A DNA stretch of 64,000 nt from Phytopythium helicoides (GCA_024867545.1 JANFNE010000059.1:243501-307500); one strand, 5' to 3'. Shown: positions 30,585-42,259, counted from the first letter of the stretch. The notes: generated by a model not told the origin, from the letters alone. A program made the numbers and translations.

Positions 30585-31655
30585 TCAGAGGAAGCGCTGG
30601 CGCAGCAGGCCCTGGGACGCCGTCGCGCGGCCGGGCTGGACGGGGGCGAGCGCGTCGATCTCGCGGCGCAGGGCGGGCGAGCGGAGCGCGTCGACGAACG
30701 CGAGCGCCTGCAGCGTCTCCTCGAGCTGCGCCGAGTCTCGCGCCCCGAGCAGCACGCAGGACACGTGCTCGTTGGCCACGCACCACGCGATGGACAGCTG
30801 CGCGAGGCTGCAGCCGACCTTGTCAGCGATGGATTGGAGCTTCGCAGCCGTTTCCACCTTGCCGTCAATGTCGGGGATGATGCTGCGCACGAACGCATGC
30901 GAGAGCCGCGTGCCCTCGGCGATTCCGTGCGTGTACTTGCCCGTGAGGATGCCCGAGCACAACGGCGACCACGTCGTGAGACCGAGCTTGTACTTGGCAT
31001 ACAGGTCGGAGAACTGCACTTCGACCTTGCTGCGCTCGAGGATGCTGTACTGCGGCTGCTCCACGATGGGTCGAATGAGTCCGAGGCGGTCGGCAATCTC
31101 GCACGCAGTCGAGATCTCGAGCGCCGACCACTCGCTCGTGCCCCAGTAAAAGGCCCACCCTTGCTCGATAATAAAGTTCATGGCGCGTACCGTCTCCTCG
31201 ATGGGCGTCAGCGGCTCGGGGCGGTGGCAAAAGATCACGTCCACGTACTCGAGCTGCAGGCGTTTGAGTGAACCCTTGGTGCCCTCGACTAGGTGCTTGC
31301 GGGACAACCCCTGGTCGTTCGGCCCTCCCTCGACAAAGCCCTTGGTGCCGTTGTAGATCTTGGTCGTGATCACGAGGTCTTCACGCTGCCAGACGCCCTC
31401 GCTCACGCCCTTGCGGATGGCTGCGCCGAGCAGCTCTTCCGACTGGCCATTCCCATACATCTCGGCCGTGTCGAAAAAGTTGACCCCGTGCGCGAACGCA
31501 GTCTTCATGACCGCGTACCACTTGTCAACCGTGTGCTCGGGGCTATGGTTCATCCAGCCGCCGAGCCCGAGCTTGGAGACGAGCAACCCCGAGTCGCCGA
31601 GGAAGCGGTAGGTCATGCCGTTCGCAGGCGTCGGAGTCGAGGTTGGCGGTGCCAT
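30585..31655 (-). CDS. Aldo-keto reductase, voltage-gated K+ channel beta-subunit type (AKR6-like)
   Basis: About 356 residues from ATG 31655; the frame extends to an ATG at 31760 with a poorly conserved Ser/Gln-rich leader. The conserved N-terminus is MTYRFLGDSGLLVSKLGLGG. The catalytic tetrad is visible: Asp and Tyr in NFFDTAEMYGNGQSE, Lys in LVITTKIYNG, and His in FCHRPEP. The C-terminal NADPH-binding signature is present as VLLGARDSAQLEETLQAL. The overall pattern (VDVIFCHRPEPLTPIEETVR, WGTSEWSALEI) matches KCNAB/AKR6 oxidoreductases, which reduce carbonyls with NADPH and in animals bind Kv channels. Whether this one associates with a channel is unknown. There is no intron. It lies 211 bp upstream of the UFD1-UBX start on the same strand. 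Confidence 0.9.
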   Translation of the reverse strand: MAPPTSTPTPANGMTYRFLGDSGLLVSKLGLGGWMNHSPEHTVDKWYAVMKTAFAHGVNFFDTAEMYGNGQSEELLGAAIRKGVSEGVWQREDLVITTKIYNGTKGFVEGGPNDQGLSRKHLVEGTKGSLKRLQLEYVDVIFCHRPEPLTPIEETVRAMNFIIEQGWAFYWGTSEWSALEISTACEIADRLGLIRPIVEQPQYSILERSKVEVQFSDLYAKYKLGLTTWSPLCSGILTGKYTHGIAEGTRLSHAFVRSIIPDIDGKVETAAKLQSIADKVGCSLAQLSIAWCVANEHVSCVLLGARDSAQLEETLQALAFVDALRSPALRREIDALAPVQPGRATASQGLLRQRFL

Positions 31656-32017
31656 TGCGTCGGTTGGTTGCTGAAGAGGGTGAGCTCGAGACTGCGAGTT
31701 TGAAAGTGAGCCGTTCGGACCTTTTGACCCGCTCTCCACGACGTCCAATGCGTCCTTCATGAAGACCGGGGAGGAACTGCATCAACACCATTGCTCGACT
31801 GCGTCAACTTTTCTTCCGATCTATTGGCTTTGCACCCCGCACTGACTGACTTGAGGAGCCAGCTTACCCAGGCACCGTCACTCACACTCCAGTCGCCTGG
31901 GTAATCCGAGTTGATTGTGCATTGAAGTGCTGGTGATTGAAGTGATTGCCTTAGACTGTTGCTACATTACTGGCGGTTCATCCCTTCTGTCTGTCTACAG
32001 TACTCCAATACCTCGAA

Positions 32018-35000
32018 TCATCGCTTCTGGTGGTTGATAAAGCGCAGTGCGAGCGCAGAAAGCAGCCGGAAGACGACGATGAAGGCCAGCGTGACGCCAA
32101 AGTCGCGGCTGACGTTGTCGTACTCCATGTTGAACTGCGCGGCCAGGAACTCCTCGATCGTAGCGTTCCCGACGGTCGGAGGCGCATTCTGCAGCAGTTG
32201 ACAGCCGACGTCCGAGGCTTCCACGCACTTGCCGAACGGAAGTGACGACATGATGGACAGCGGGTACCGGAACGGCGTGAGCGTGTATAGCCACTTGTAG
32301 CCGTGCGGGATCGATCCAGCTGGCGGGTTGAAACCCATGAGCAGGAACCAAATCGTGTTGATAGCAACGCTGCCGACCGCCGCGACATCAAGACTCGGAC
32401 ACAGATACACCCATAGCTGGCCAATGTACGTGGCCATGAGCACCGAGAGAGCGAGCGCGAGCCAGAACTGGACGCCACTAGCAAAGCCTGTAAACCCAAC
32501 CATCGGATACATGATGACGGTGAACACGAGTGCCGATGCAAAACAGTAGGGGATCTCGACAAGCGTTGCGCCGACAAAGTACCAGAACGCGTTGTACGTC
32601 TGCGATGCTCGCTCGCGGTAAAATGGTGCGCGGTCGTCGCATGCAGTCGGCATAACAGCGTTCATTGCGATCAGCGAATTGAAGAGCGTAGCCACAAAGA
32701 TCATGCCGAGTCCGGACGACACCTGCGTGTAGGTCTCGAACTTGGAGCCGACAAACATAATGCCAAATAGAAGCGCCAAGATGATGGAGATGATGAAGCG
32801 CGAGAGGTTGTACGCTGGGGTGCGCCAGTACTGGTCCACGAACCGCTGGACGACGAACTTCATCTGCGTCACAGAGCTCGCCGCGCGCTTCGACTCAAAG
32901 GCCAGAGTTGGAATATCGGGTGCTGGTCGTCCGACTCCTTCGTTTGCTAGCATCGCGTGAAGTTGACTGTGCAGGTCACTTTGCTCAAATAGCGCAGCGA
33001 AATCAGCCGTCGTAGTAGATCCGCCATTGCTCGGTTCCTCCGTAACTTGGCCAAGCTCTCGCGTCTGTACTGTGTCATCTGATGACGATGCGTCCACGCC
33101 AGCACCAATGCACTCCAGCATCCAAGTCGCTGGGTTGTAATTGTCTGGGAGTGGACTAACCCCTTCAATGGCTTCAAAGTACTGAACCAAGGACTGGCTG
33201 TTCTCTCCGAGCTCGCCGAAGTAGACAAGCTGGCCGCCACGCTTGAGCAGTAGGAGCATGTCAAAGAGAGAGAACACCTCGTAAGACGGCTGGTGGATCG
33301 TGCACACGACTGTGCGTCCAGTGTCAGCGACCTTGCGCACGCCTTCCATTATCACCTTGGCGGCGCGTGCGTCCAGCCCACTAGTCGGTTCGTCGAGGAA
33401 CAAGACACTTGGTTGCGCTGCCAGCTCAACACCAATCGTGAGACGCTTCATCTGCTCCACCGTTGAGCCTCGGATGATTCGGTTGGCAAGCGGCCGAAGA
33501 TCAAGCAAGTCAAGACTCTCTTCGACTGAGTCGAGCTTGGCAGCTTTTGAAATGCTGGCGTCTTGGCGAAGGAATGCGCTAAAGGTCAGAGCCTCTCGGA
33601 AAGTTGCGGCGTCAGAATGGATATCCATCTGCTCGCAATAACCAGTGGCGCGACGTACTGCAATATCGGACGCTGGGTGGCCGTTGAGAAGGATCTCGCC
33701 TCGGATCACTCCTCCAGTTTTTCGCCCAGCGATCACGTCCATCAGCGTCGTCTTTCCGGCCCCTGACGCCCCCATGAGAGCTGTCATCTTTCCTGGGCAA
33801 GCATACCCGGAAACTCCCTTTAGAAGATCGAGCTGAGTACTTCCCTTGGGGTCCTTGGGGTCTGCTACCGAGTACCACAGGTCCTTGAATGCAAGTGTGA
33901 CGGGAACAAAGTTCTTTTCGTGACGGGGGATATTGACGATCGCTTCGTTCGAAGTACGTGGACTCTTGAGGGCACGATATTTAGCCTCCGAGGTATCTTC
34001 GTCTGCCTCCGCGCCACTCGCACCAACTGCCTCAGACGAAGAAGCACCTGGTGCGACGGCGGGTTGGTGGTCGTGCTCGTCAAAGCGCTTATGTTCAAGC
34101 GCACGATAGCCGAGTCCGATGCATACGATGTAGCACACCACCATGAAGATGATTCCGTAGTACACCCATCCACTCGCAGACGGCACGCCGTAGAGCTCGA
34201 GGTAGTACTCTCCCATGCTACCCTTCCCGTACGTTGCACAGTAGTCGATTCCATCGTAGAGGCAGCCGCTGAACGGCCCACTTCTGTATTCCAGTACGCC
34301 CAGCGCTCGAATGCACCATGCAACAGGGTCCAGCCAATACAGCCATACCAAATAGCTCGGCAGTGTGTCTCGAGTGACCATGAAGCCAGCAAACATGATA
34401 AAAACGACGATCGACAGTAGCTGGAACGGCTCGGCAACGTGCATGTCTGGCGACGAGACTGCGAGGAAGAAGAACCAACTCGCAAATGCCAACGATGTCA
34501 GAATGAGCAGAATCATATAGATGACGTAGTTGTAGACGGCTGCGTGAAGTCCACACATGAAGTACATGATGGTTCCAAAGAGGAAGCACTCGGCCAGAAT
34601 CAGTGGCACTTGCGCGACCGAGGCAGCCAACACGTATGAGCTCGTGCGGTAAAAGTGCGCGTCTCGGTGCTTGTAGAACATTGGACGACCCGAGAGAAAC
34701 TGAGGGATGTTGGTGCCTTGATTGAAGCCCAGGAACTGAATCGAGGAGAATAGCACGCCAAGCTTCACTTGCACTTCACGGGCATCCACTTGGTAGAACA
34801 CCGATCCATAGAACAGACCGACGAAGAGCGCCATCAGCAAGCGACCGCGAACGAAGGGCTGGTTTCGCCACAACTTAAGTAGCTCTCGCCTCACGAGGAT
34901 GTTGACTTCCTCCCAGAAAGTCAAGTTGAACTGTGGTGTGGATAAAAGCCGCTGACGCTCTTGCGCCATCTCCTCGGTTTCTTCAACCTGCTCGTCAACT

Positions 35001-36266
35001 TCACGCAAGATCGTCTGATACATTGTAGACGATCGGAGTGCCGCCGCAAACTGGGAAGGCTCGGTTGGGATGTTTGTCGCCTCCGGTACCTGGTGCTGTG
35101 ACTGCTTGGAGGTCGCAATGTCCAGCAAGAAGTCAGCCTCATCGCGCTCCGGACGTCTGACGAGTCCCAAGCTCTCGAAATGCGCCGTCACCTGCTCTCG
35201 CGGGCCTTGGTACATGACCTCACCGTCCTTGAGTAGAATGACGTTATCAAAGAGCTCGTAGACTTCTGGCGGCGGCTGCAGCAGCGCCACGATGATAGTG
35301 CGCTTGAGCTTTCGCGCGAGGCTGCGCTGTCCCCGAATGATGTCAAACGTGGCTGCAGCATCCAGCCCGGTGCTGATCTCGTCCATGGTTTTGATGAATC
35401 GAAGACCGAACTCCATCTCGCCTGTTGTCACGCGCTTCCGCTCGCCGCCGGAGACTCCGCGTAGGAGCGCGTCGCCAACGATTGTGTCTTGGCAGTTCTG
35501 CAGCCCGAGCTGGTGCACAATGACGTCAGGAATGTGCTGGTTGAGCGCTCGGAAAGCCTCCTCTGCAGACTCTTCGCGCTGAACGCGTGACTCAGTGCGC
35601 TGGCCAGAGTTCTTGGCTTGGCTCTCGGCCTCCACCGACAGGAATTTCTCCAGAGAGACACCGCCACTGAAGGCGTGCGCGTACTCGAGCACCTCCTTGA
35701 CCGTGAGCACCGGGTAATGCTCGTCTCGCTGTGTCACGTACGACACAAACTGCGGCAGGTTGTGGCGCAGCTCGTGCCGGTCGACTCCGTTGTACGTGGC
35801 GGAGCCCGATATGGTGACGTGGGACTCTTTCTCGCCTCGGAAGCGGCCGCTGAGGTACTGCAGCAGCGTGGACTTGCCGCTACCAGGGTGGCCGAGCACG
35901 AGCGTCATCTCTCCGGGACGGAACACGCCGCTGAAGTCGCGCAGGATCTCGCGGCGCACGACCTTGGCGCTTGGCGTTCAGCCCGGACAGCGCGAGCCGC
36001 AGCGTGTTGGGCAGCGTCGGCAGGTGGTGCGCGTGCTCGGACTCGGCCTTGCGCAGTACGACGGCGTCGGCCGAGACGTGGAGGTGGCGCACGCGCACCT
36101 CCATCTGCGGCAGCTCGGAGCCCAGCGCGGCTGCCAGACGCGTCGCCACATGCTGGTGAAGCGCGTCGTGGCCGTGCGCGAGCAGCGAGCGGGCGGACGC
36201 CGAGGCGAAGTCGATGGGCGCGGCCTCCAGGTCCACGGCCGACGTCTGCCGTGTCTTGGGAGCCAT
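32018..36266 (-). CDS. PDR-type (full-size ABCG) multidrug transporter, with a 1-nt insertion near the N-terminus
   Basis: Full-size ABCG transporter with the order NBD1-TMD1-NBD2-TMD2, about 1,410 residues if the reading frame is continuous. NBD1: Walker A GHPGSGKSTLLQ, ABC signature VSGGERKR, then DEISTGLDAA. TMD1 is followed by a cytosolic linker. NBD2: Walker A GASGAGKTTLMD, a signature-like VEQMKRLTIG (fungal PDRs usually have VEQRKRLTIG), and Walker B LFLDEPTSGLDA. TMD2 ends RFINHQKR. The upstream 99 codons from ATG 36266 (APKTRQTSAVDLEAAP; SELPQMEVRVRHL; LPTLPNTLRL) are in another frame. The join is GCCAAGCGCCAAG near 35968-35970, where one base fewer restores NAKAKVVRRE. Predicted plasma-membrane exporter of lipophilic compounds. 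An upstream 15-mer is shared with MFS genes. Confidence 0.9.
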
Positions 36267-36404
36267 GGCGCCGATCCGAGACTGACGGCAGCTCGCTGGC
36301 GACTGGCCAGATGATCGCAGCTATGTGACGATCTCACGGGATCTGTTCATTCCCGCACATCACTGCGGCCCGTGGCACCGCATACTTGAAGCAGGTTCCT
36401 GACT

Positions 36405-36419
36405 CAACTGCATCCACGC
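36405..36419 (-). promoter_or_regulatory. Shared upstream motif (ABC transporter)
   Basis: Reverse complement of GCGTGGATGCAGTTG, 139 bp upstream of the ABC transporter ATG at 36266 and pointing towards it. The surrounding sequence is not homologous to the MFS flanks, so the shared 15-mer is not simply a by-product of gene duplication. Confidence 0.5.
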
Positions 36420-36751
36420 GACAGAGCACAACTGGAAGAGAGCGCACCACTATCAAGATATGACCAGGCACATTAGTGTGACGCGTGGAATGTCCACACT
36501 CGACACTCATTGGAGGCACCACACTCTACTGTAGATGGAATACGCTGGGCCGAGCACCATCACCACCGAACTTCACAGGTCAAAGGACGCGGCGCACCGC
36601 CGGCGTCTCGCCACTCTATCATCTCGTTACATGAAAGCCCCGACTCGCCCACGCAGGCGCAGCTCACGCTCCCGTCCTGCTCATACCGATACTCCCTGCG
36701 CCGCTCTGGCGCCTCAACACTACCCATGGCAGAGCTCTCTCTGCACGCTCC

Positions 36752-39700
36752 CTACGGCTGCAGGTTGTTGCCACAGCTGCGGCAGAAGCGCGCGACTCCA
36801 GGGTTCTGCGTGCCGCACTCGCTGCACAGTCCAGGCACGGGGGCAGCAGCGGCCTTCGGACGTGCAGGCGGCTCCTCAATAAGGTACGAACCGGGCACGT
36901 AACCACGCTTCTTGTTGAAGTCCACGAGCCACCAGCCGTCGTCGTCCTGGGGTTAAAGTGAGACGCGTGAGTTCGTGATCTGCATGCATGCAGTTGAACG
37001 AGCTGTATCGAATGCGCACCTTCTGGAGGATTGAGACCTTATCGCCAGGATAAATAGTCAGCTGCGTCTCATCCTGTGCGTCGAAGCGGTATCCAGCGAC
37101 GCCGACGCCGATGGGCGTCATCACAGCGCTGTACGATCATCCGGAGGTAAGTCATCCAACCAACTCGCACCAATAACCTTGCTGCCGTTTTCGGTAACGT
37201 ACGGGACTGGGGGCTGCGCGTACGCAATGGCCTCATGTTTGCACTTGGCACACACCGCCTGGCCCTCGTGCTCGAAGAAGCTCTCTACTTGTGCCGCCAG
37301 AACAGCGTTAGATCAACGATACCCACCTATTGCCACTCTCAAATACTCAAGCGCACCTGACAAGGACGAGCTGCACTTGAAGCACACGAAGCAGTCGGGG
37401 TGGTACAGGTTGTCCAGGGCCTTGACGACCTTGCCCTTGAGCACCTGTGTGCAGGACCAAGACCAGGGCCATTAGATGAAAGCGAGAGCAGGGGATTGTC
37501 TAGAACAGGAGCACTCACCTGACTGCAACGACAGCACTTCTTTCCGAAGCGCGCCTGGTAACAAGCCTGATGAAAAGCCATGTTGTCCTTCTCTGCGTAG
37601 CCATCATCCTCGGCAATCACTCGCCGGCAATGGCTGCACTTGAAGCACTATACCGAGCAAAATAGCGACGTTAGAAGGTTTGGAGCACCGATAAGTGGTG
37701 ATGAATGGCAATCTCAGGTACCTGATAGTGGAAGTACTGGTTCAGCGCGCCAACAGCCTCTCCCTCCAGAACAAGTCCGCATCCTCCACAGAGCTCGCGG
37801 TCTTCTTCGTCATCCGACAGGTACTCCTCGCGATCCTCCTGCAGTGTTGATCGGCGAGGACGTCCCTTTGGCTGCGTGCTGTCAATCGACAGTCCGCTGA
37901 TGTCGGACAGCCGGTTGTTCTGACCATTGTTGAAGGCGTTGATGGACTCCATGTCCAGCACCTCTGAAAGCCGCATGGAATCGCGACCGGTGTTGGAGTT
38001 GGAGTAACCGTAGTCGCTGTCGAGCACGGAGCCGAAATCGGACACCTCCGACATGCGCTCATGGCCCGTCAGACCGATGGGAGTGGCCTCCAAGTCGAAT
38101 TCATCAAGCCCAGCGGTGCTCGAGCGCTGTGAGTCATATCCAGAAGCATTTGCCTTGGCAGCCGCAGCCGCAGCTTCCGCCTCTGCCTTCTCGCGGGCGG
38201 CTTGCTCCTCCTTGGCACGCGCTGCCGCAGCTTCAGCCTCAGCCTTCGCGCGCGCCGCAGCCTCCGCTTCCGCCTTTGCGCGAGCCTCAGCCTCCATCTT
38301 GGCTCGTGCCGCTTCTTCTGCTTCGCGCGCCTTCTTCTCCGCCAGAGCTCGAGCAGCAGCCTCGGCAGCCTCGCGCTCAGCTTTCTCTCGAGCAGCGCGC
38401 TCTTTCGCTTCACGCTCTTCGCGCGCTTTCCGCTCTGCATAGATGATCACAGCCCAACAGCGGTTAGATGTGAGCAGTAAGTGTGTGGCTGAGAAGTTTG
38501 ACAAACCTCGCTCCTTGATGCACGACCGCACACGAGCTCATCGTTGTCAAGCTTAGATCCGGCTAATGACACCAAAAGCACGACAACACGAGCTCGTTAG
38601 CTTGTGAGTTGCCTCGAATGCGACGAGACTAGTTACCTTCGTCGGCTTGCTTCTTGCACACAGAGCAAATCATGCACAATCGATGAAAGGAGCCGTCTCC
38701 AGCCTTGTAGACACGACCGAGGATTTCCTGTACAGCAAAACGGTTCGAATACGGTTTGGTGGAGCGTCCGACGTAGCCACGTCAGACATCGCCGCACGAA
38801 CCTTATCGCAAACCCAGCAGTGTGCAACGTCCTTCCCACAATCTGCGTGATACGCCTATAGCCCAGACACTCACATCATGAGACCCCTCTTCGCATTGAA
38901 GCTTTCAGTCGAGCCAAACAAACGCACCTTCTTCTTGATCAGAATGTAGTCTTCGTCCTCGCCAATCGGCTCTCGGCATCCTTTGCACAGCAAGCACTGC
39001 GCCGCAGTCAGAGGTCAGCGTCTGCCTACCACGTTTCGCAAAGTGGCTCAGCAGAAGGCACTCACAATTTCGTGGAAGATTTGGTCTTTGGCCGTCTTGG
39101 TGCGGCCCAGGATCGTCTCCTTGCACGCAAAGCACTTGCGCAGCTTGCGCACGTTCTGCGGCTTCTCTCCAGTGCCGTCGCCAGCGCGCACGTCCGCGCG
39201 CGCAGGGGCTGTTGCGCGCGGGGGGCAACACCGGCGCTGGCGGCATGTCCCCGTGTGCGTCGAGCCCCATCGGCGACGAGTACTCGACGTTGAGCGTGCC
39301 GTCCGCGCCGTTGGCCTCGGACGGTCGCGAGAGCTCCATGAATCGCTGGTTGGAGGCCTCGCGCGCCGCGAGGATGGCTGCGTCCGGCACCGCGACGAAG
39401 GGCTTGTCGATGCGCACGTACGATCCTGGCACGAGGCCCTTCTCTCCGTCTTTGACGACGAACCACCATCCGTCGGGGTCCTGCGAGCAGAGATCATCCC
39501 GTGCGCGCGTCAGAGGGAGCGCAGCGAGCGCGCGCGCGAGCTGCATGGGCGCACCTTCCGCACGACCTCGATCTCGTCGCCCTTGGTGAGCTTGAGCTGC
39601 GTGGCGCTGTCCTGTCGGTGCAATGCGTCAGCGCCGCTCCCTCCAGCGCGCAGCGGCCGCGGCGCACCTGCGGGATGAAGTTGAAGAGCGCGGTGGCCTT

Positions 39701-39981
39701 CTCCTTGCGCGGGCGCTCGGTCACCACTGGCGTGACGCCCATCGACTGGATGCGCGCGGCCGCCGTGAAGGCGCTGGGCACGGCGCCCACGCCCGCCCAC
39801 TTGGCCGTGGCGCCCGCCACCGTCTTCTCCCCGCACTTGGCGCACGCGTCGCCGTCCGCCAGCTCCCCGCAGCTGCCCACGCCAAGCCAAGCCACGCCAC
39901 GCTCATTAGTCAGCTGCCAACACTCCACACATTAGCGCACGCGCCCCCGCCGGCCACGCACCGCTGGCAGAAGGCCGGCAT
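36752..39981 (-). CDS. Multi-LIM, double-SH3 scaffold protein (about 14 exons)
   Basis: Exons read on the minus strand: 39981-39962, 39872-39668, 39611-39555, 39480-39066, 38996-38928, 38831-38802, 38727-38637, then one ending near 38514, 38434-37722, 37647-37519, 37444-37357, a segment from 37287 to 37020 that contains one doubtful junction, and 36946-36752. Introns are 56-150 bp with GT-AG ends. Product order: N-terminal zinc ribbon (CQRCGELADGDACAKCGE), SH3 domain (ALFNFIPQ|DSATQLKLTK ... DGWWFV), two LIM domains (CFAC...HEIC, CWVC...HRLC), an Ala/Glu/Lys-rich coiled coil of about 90 residues, two more LIM domains (CGGC...HYQC, CCRC...HPDC), a second SH3 (YRFDAQDETQLTIYPG) and a C-terminal zinc ribbon (CSEC...CRSC). 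Likely a cytoskeletal or signalling adaptor. Frame problems: six C (coding strand) at 39220-39225 where five fit, a missing base near 38553, and an indel near 37127. Confidence 0.75.
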
Positions 39982-41458
39982 CCTCCCCCCGTCGGCGCTA
40001 AAGTCGTTCTCGTGGCGCTGCGTGTCGGACTTTCTCGGCGTCGCGCGGTCGCGCCACCCAGCGCCCCGAAAGCGGCAACCACCCCCCGCAAAACATACAA
40101 ATGCCGAGAGAGAGGAGGACCCCCATTGCGCAACCGGGTCACGGGAAGAGCGCGACCGCGCGTCATCTGAGCCGCCGTCTGAGGCGACGTGACCGTCACA
40201 CGACGCGATGACCGTGGACGGGCGAGCAATCGCACAACCACCGCCGATTACTTGAACCTGCCACGCACGTGCCACCCGCGCAGACGAACGGAGGCAGTCG
40301 AGTGGTTGCAACCAGCCCGAGCACCCGCCATTCATGGCGCGCGCCAAACACGCGCGACCGAGCGACCGACAAGAGTTAAATCGTCGGCTAACAGACATTC
40401 GTACAGGCATATCCTTTATAACGAAAGCACATCCTCGTTTTTGTATATGGTCAAATGTGAAAATTCCAAACCAGCCCGTCCCCTGCGCTACGATTGGCTC
40501 AAATATATTAAATAAAGAGATGCGATTGGTTATAAGTCGTACATACATATCTCTCAAAACTCTCAGTGAACCAAAGAGCGTCCTCCCGAGGCAGTGAGCG
40601 ATGCGCACACGAACCAGTCGAAACCAGCTCAAGGATCCTATTTGGGAGGTCTAAGAACCAGATAAACGAGCTTAGATCAGTACACTTATCAAACTATATT
40701 GGGTAGCTGTGCTCATGGAGAATCTGCTGATGGCCGGCTCTCAGATACCGCGATCTTCGTTTACTAATTATCCGTTTTTTAGGCAAATTAGAAATGAGAA
40801 TCACGCCTAAGCGTTTGTACCATAGTCGTAGCCGCTTTTTGTGTGAGAACAATTAGTTTCACACTCCAGATGTTATAAAATTCTCATCATCTTAATTCCT
40901 ATTGTTCTACCTCTTACTCGGGCAGATCTATAGATAGTCCTAAAGATCGTCGATACGGTTGATTTGTGCCCTAATACCGTCCTCGATGTGCTGATCACGC
41001 GAAACTCGAGTATGAACGAATTGATGATACTCACTTCTCAATCAGCCATGGAGCAAACACCTGAAGACTTCCTTACGTTCGTAAAATGTCTACACCGTGG
41101 GCTAGTGATCGCGGATGCGAAATCAGCGATACCTCGACAGAGTCTTCTGACCGCTGTTTCCGCTACCCGACATCAACCTTACGGTCCCGGAGGACCTGAT
41201 CGACACCGATGCGACGGCACAGCGCGATCCTTAGGCTGCCGTGGAAGCCCTACTTGGTGAAACCGTGTCGGACTGTTCGGGTGAGTTCGAAATCACGGCG
41301 CACGTTACAAGGTATGTGCGGCTCGACGTATTGTATGTCGTAGGTATTATAAGGTTAGTGCCTACCTTTCGTCCGTACTGCTACCAATTATAACCCTAGG
41401 TCGCTGGTGTAGCTTCACTACATATAGGAGAACGAGTGAACACGTAATTAAATTGCTT
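39982..41458. other. Intergenic; transition from GC-rich gene DNA to AT-rich repeat DNA
   Basis: The first 600 bp are the upstream region of the LIM/SH3 gene and include two minus-strand CCAAT boxes (40493-40497 and 40525-40529) 32 bp apart. From about 40,600 the sequence becomes AT-rich with no intact gene. A short frame around 41154-41340 (FPLPDINLTVPEDLIDTD, interrupted by TAG) looks like a decayed coding fragment of unknown origin. The last bases, GTAATTAAATTGCTT before 41459, resemble the 3' end of the 5S retrotransposon (GTAATGAAAATTATTT). Confidence 0.4.
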
Positions 41459-41760
41459 CTCTGCGAAGTTAGCATTTTGCAATTTGCCGGCTACCACACA
41501 ACACAAGTGGATCAAGACAGGCCCCAGCCTGCTAGACCGCTTTCGTCTTCGCCCGCTGCACTCGTGTATCGCACGGTTGTTAGGCACCTTCGACTTGGCG
41601 GAGGCTCATCCATGCTGGTGACTAGAGCTCCAGTCGGTTCCGTACGGAAATATCAGAGCAGCGCCTCTAACAACCTACGGGTGAAAGTATTTGATGCGGA
41701 TCGCAACGACGTTAGGCCGATGTAACCCGTACCGTAAAATTTTCCAGAATCTGATGTTTA
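41459..41760 (+). mobile_element. Truncated 5' end of a 5S-targeting retrotransposon
   Basis: Begins with CTCTGCGAAGTTAGCA, the 17-bp 5S target sequence with one base lost, followed by TTTTGCAATTTGCCGGCT, which matches the 5' terminus of the full element at 49027. Matching blocks continue in order: GACAGGCCC, GACCGCTTTC, GTTGTTAGGC, GAGGCTCATCC, TGCTGGTGACTAGAGC and GTCGGTTCCG, with scattered differences and a missing GC-rich segment. Similarity fades near 41,760. It lies 400 bp outside the array and belongs to a diverged sibling element. Confidence 0.8.
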
Positions 41761-42153
41761 GTATGGGTTCTTAATACAGGAGTGGGCATGGAAGGTTGAT
41801 GATGGATGCTGGTGCATGTTCGGCGAAGGTGTCGTGTATGCGTGAGCATGAAGGTGGTGAGTATGGAGTTGATGCATGTGATGGAGTAGATGACATGCGT
41901 CATGGAAACAGCGCGTGCAAATGCGCTAGTGATGGTTCCATCACTTTGGAGTATATGTCAGTGAAGTGCATCTGTGACAACAGCGCATGCAGCCCCCTTT
42001 CTTTCCGTTTCGTACCTAGGTCAACACGGCCGGTATTAGAGATTAAGCGTGCCCTTTCTCTACAATGGTCTTCATCATGTGGTCGAAGTGTATCTATGAT
42101 CACCTGATTGATCAGCATTGAATCCGTCCTGTTTGTGTAGTGTTGATGTGATA
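41761..42153. other. Unassigned sequence between retrotransposon relic and 5S array
   Basis: About 390 bp rich in TGATGGATG/GGTG-type phrases, loosely like the reverse complement of the 5S spacer, but without a convincing alignment. No gene is seen. The regular array begins where AACTGTAGTCCTTG appears. Confidence 0.3.
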
Positions 42154-42259
42154 ACTGTAGTCCTTGTTTTGCGTGTTGGTGTGGTTAGGGTTGCGTGTTT
42201 GACTTGATGTTTGTATGTGGTGTGACGTGGTTGGGAAGGTGTGCGCGATATGATTGGAT

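Noticed and set aside
37127..37178. A 49-bp intron between 37178 and the second SH3 part of the LIM gene
   Set aside because: The GT...AG reading does not restore frame, and the same bases read as protein-like sequence (VIGASWLDDLPPDD), so an indel is at least as likely. Left unresolved.
42188..42195. TTAGGG-like telomere motif in each spacer (GTTAGGGTT)
   Set aside because: Only a single copy per unit, not tandem, so it is not a telomere or interstitial telomeric block.
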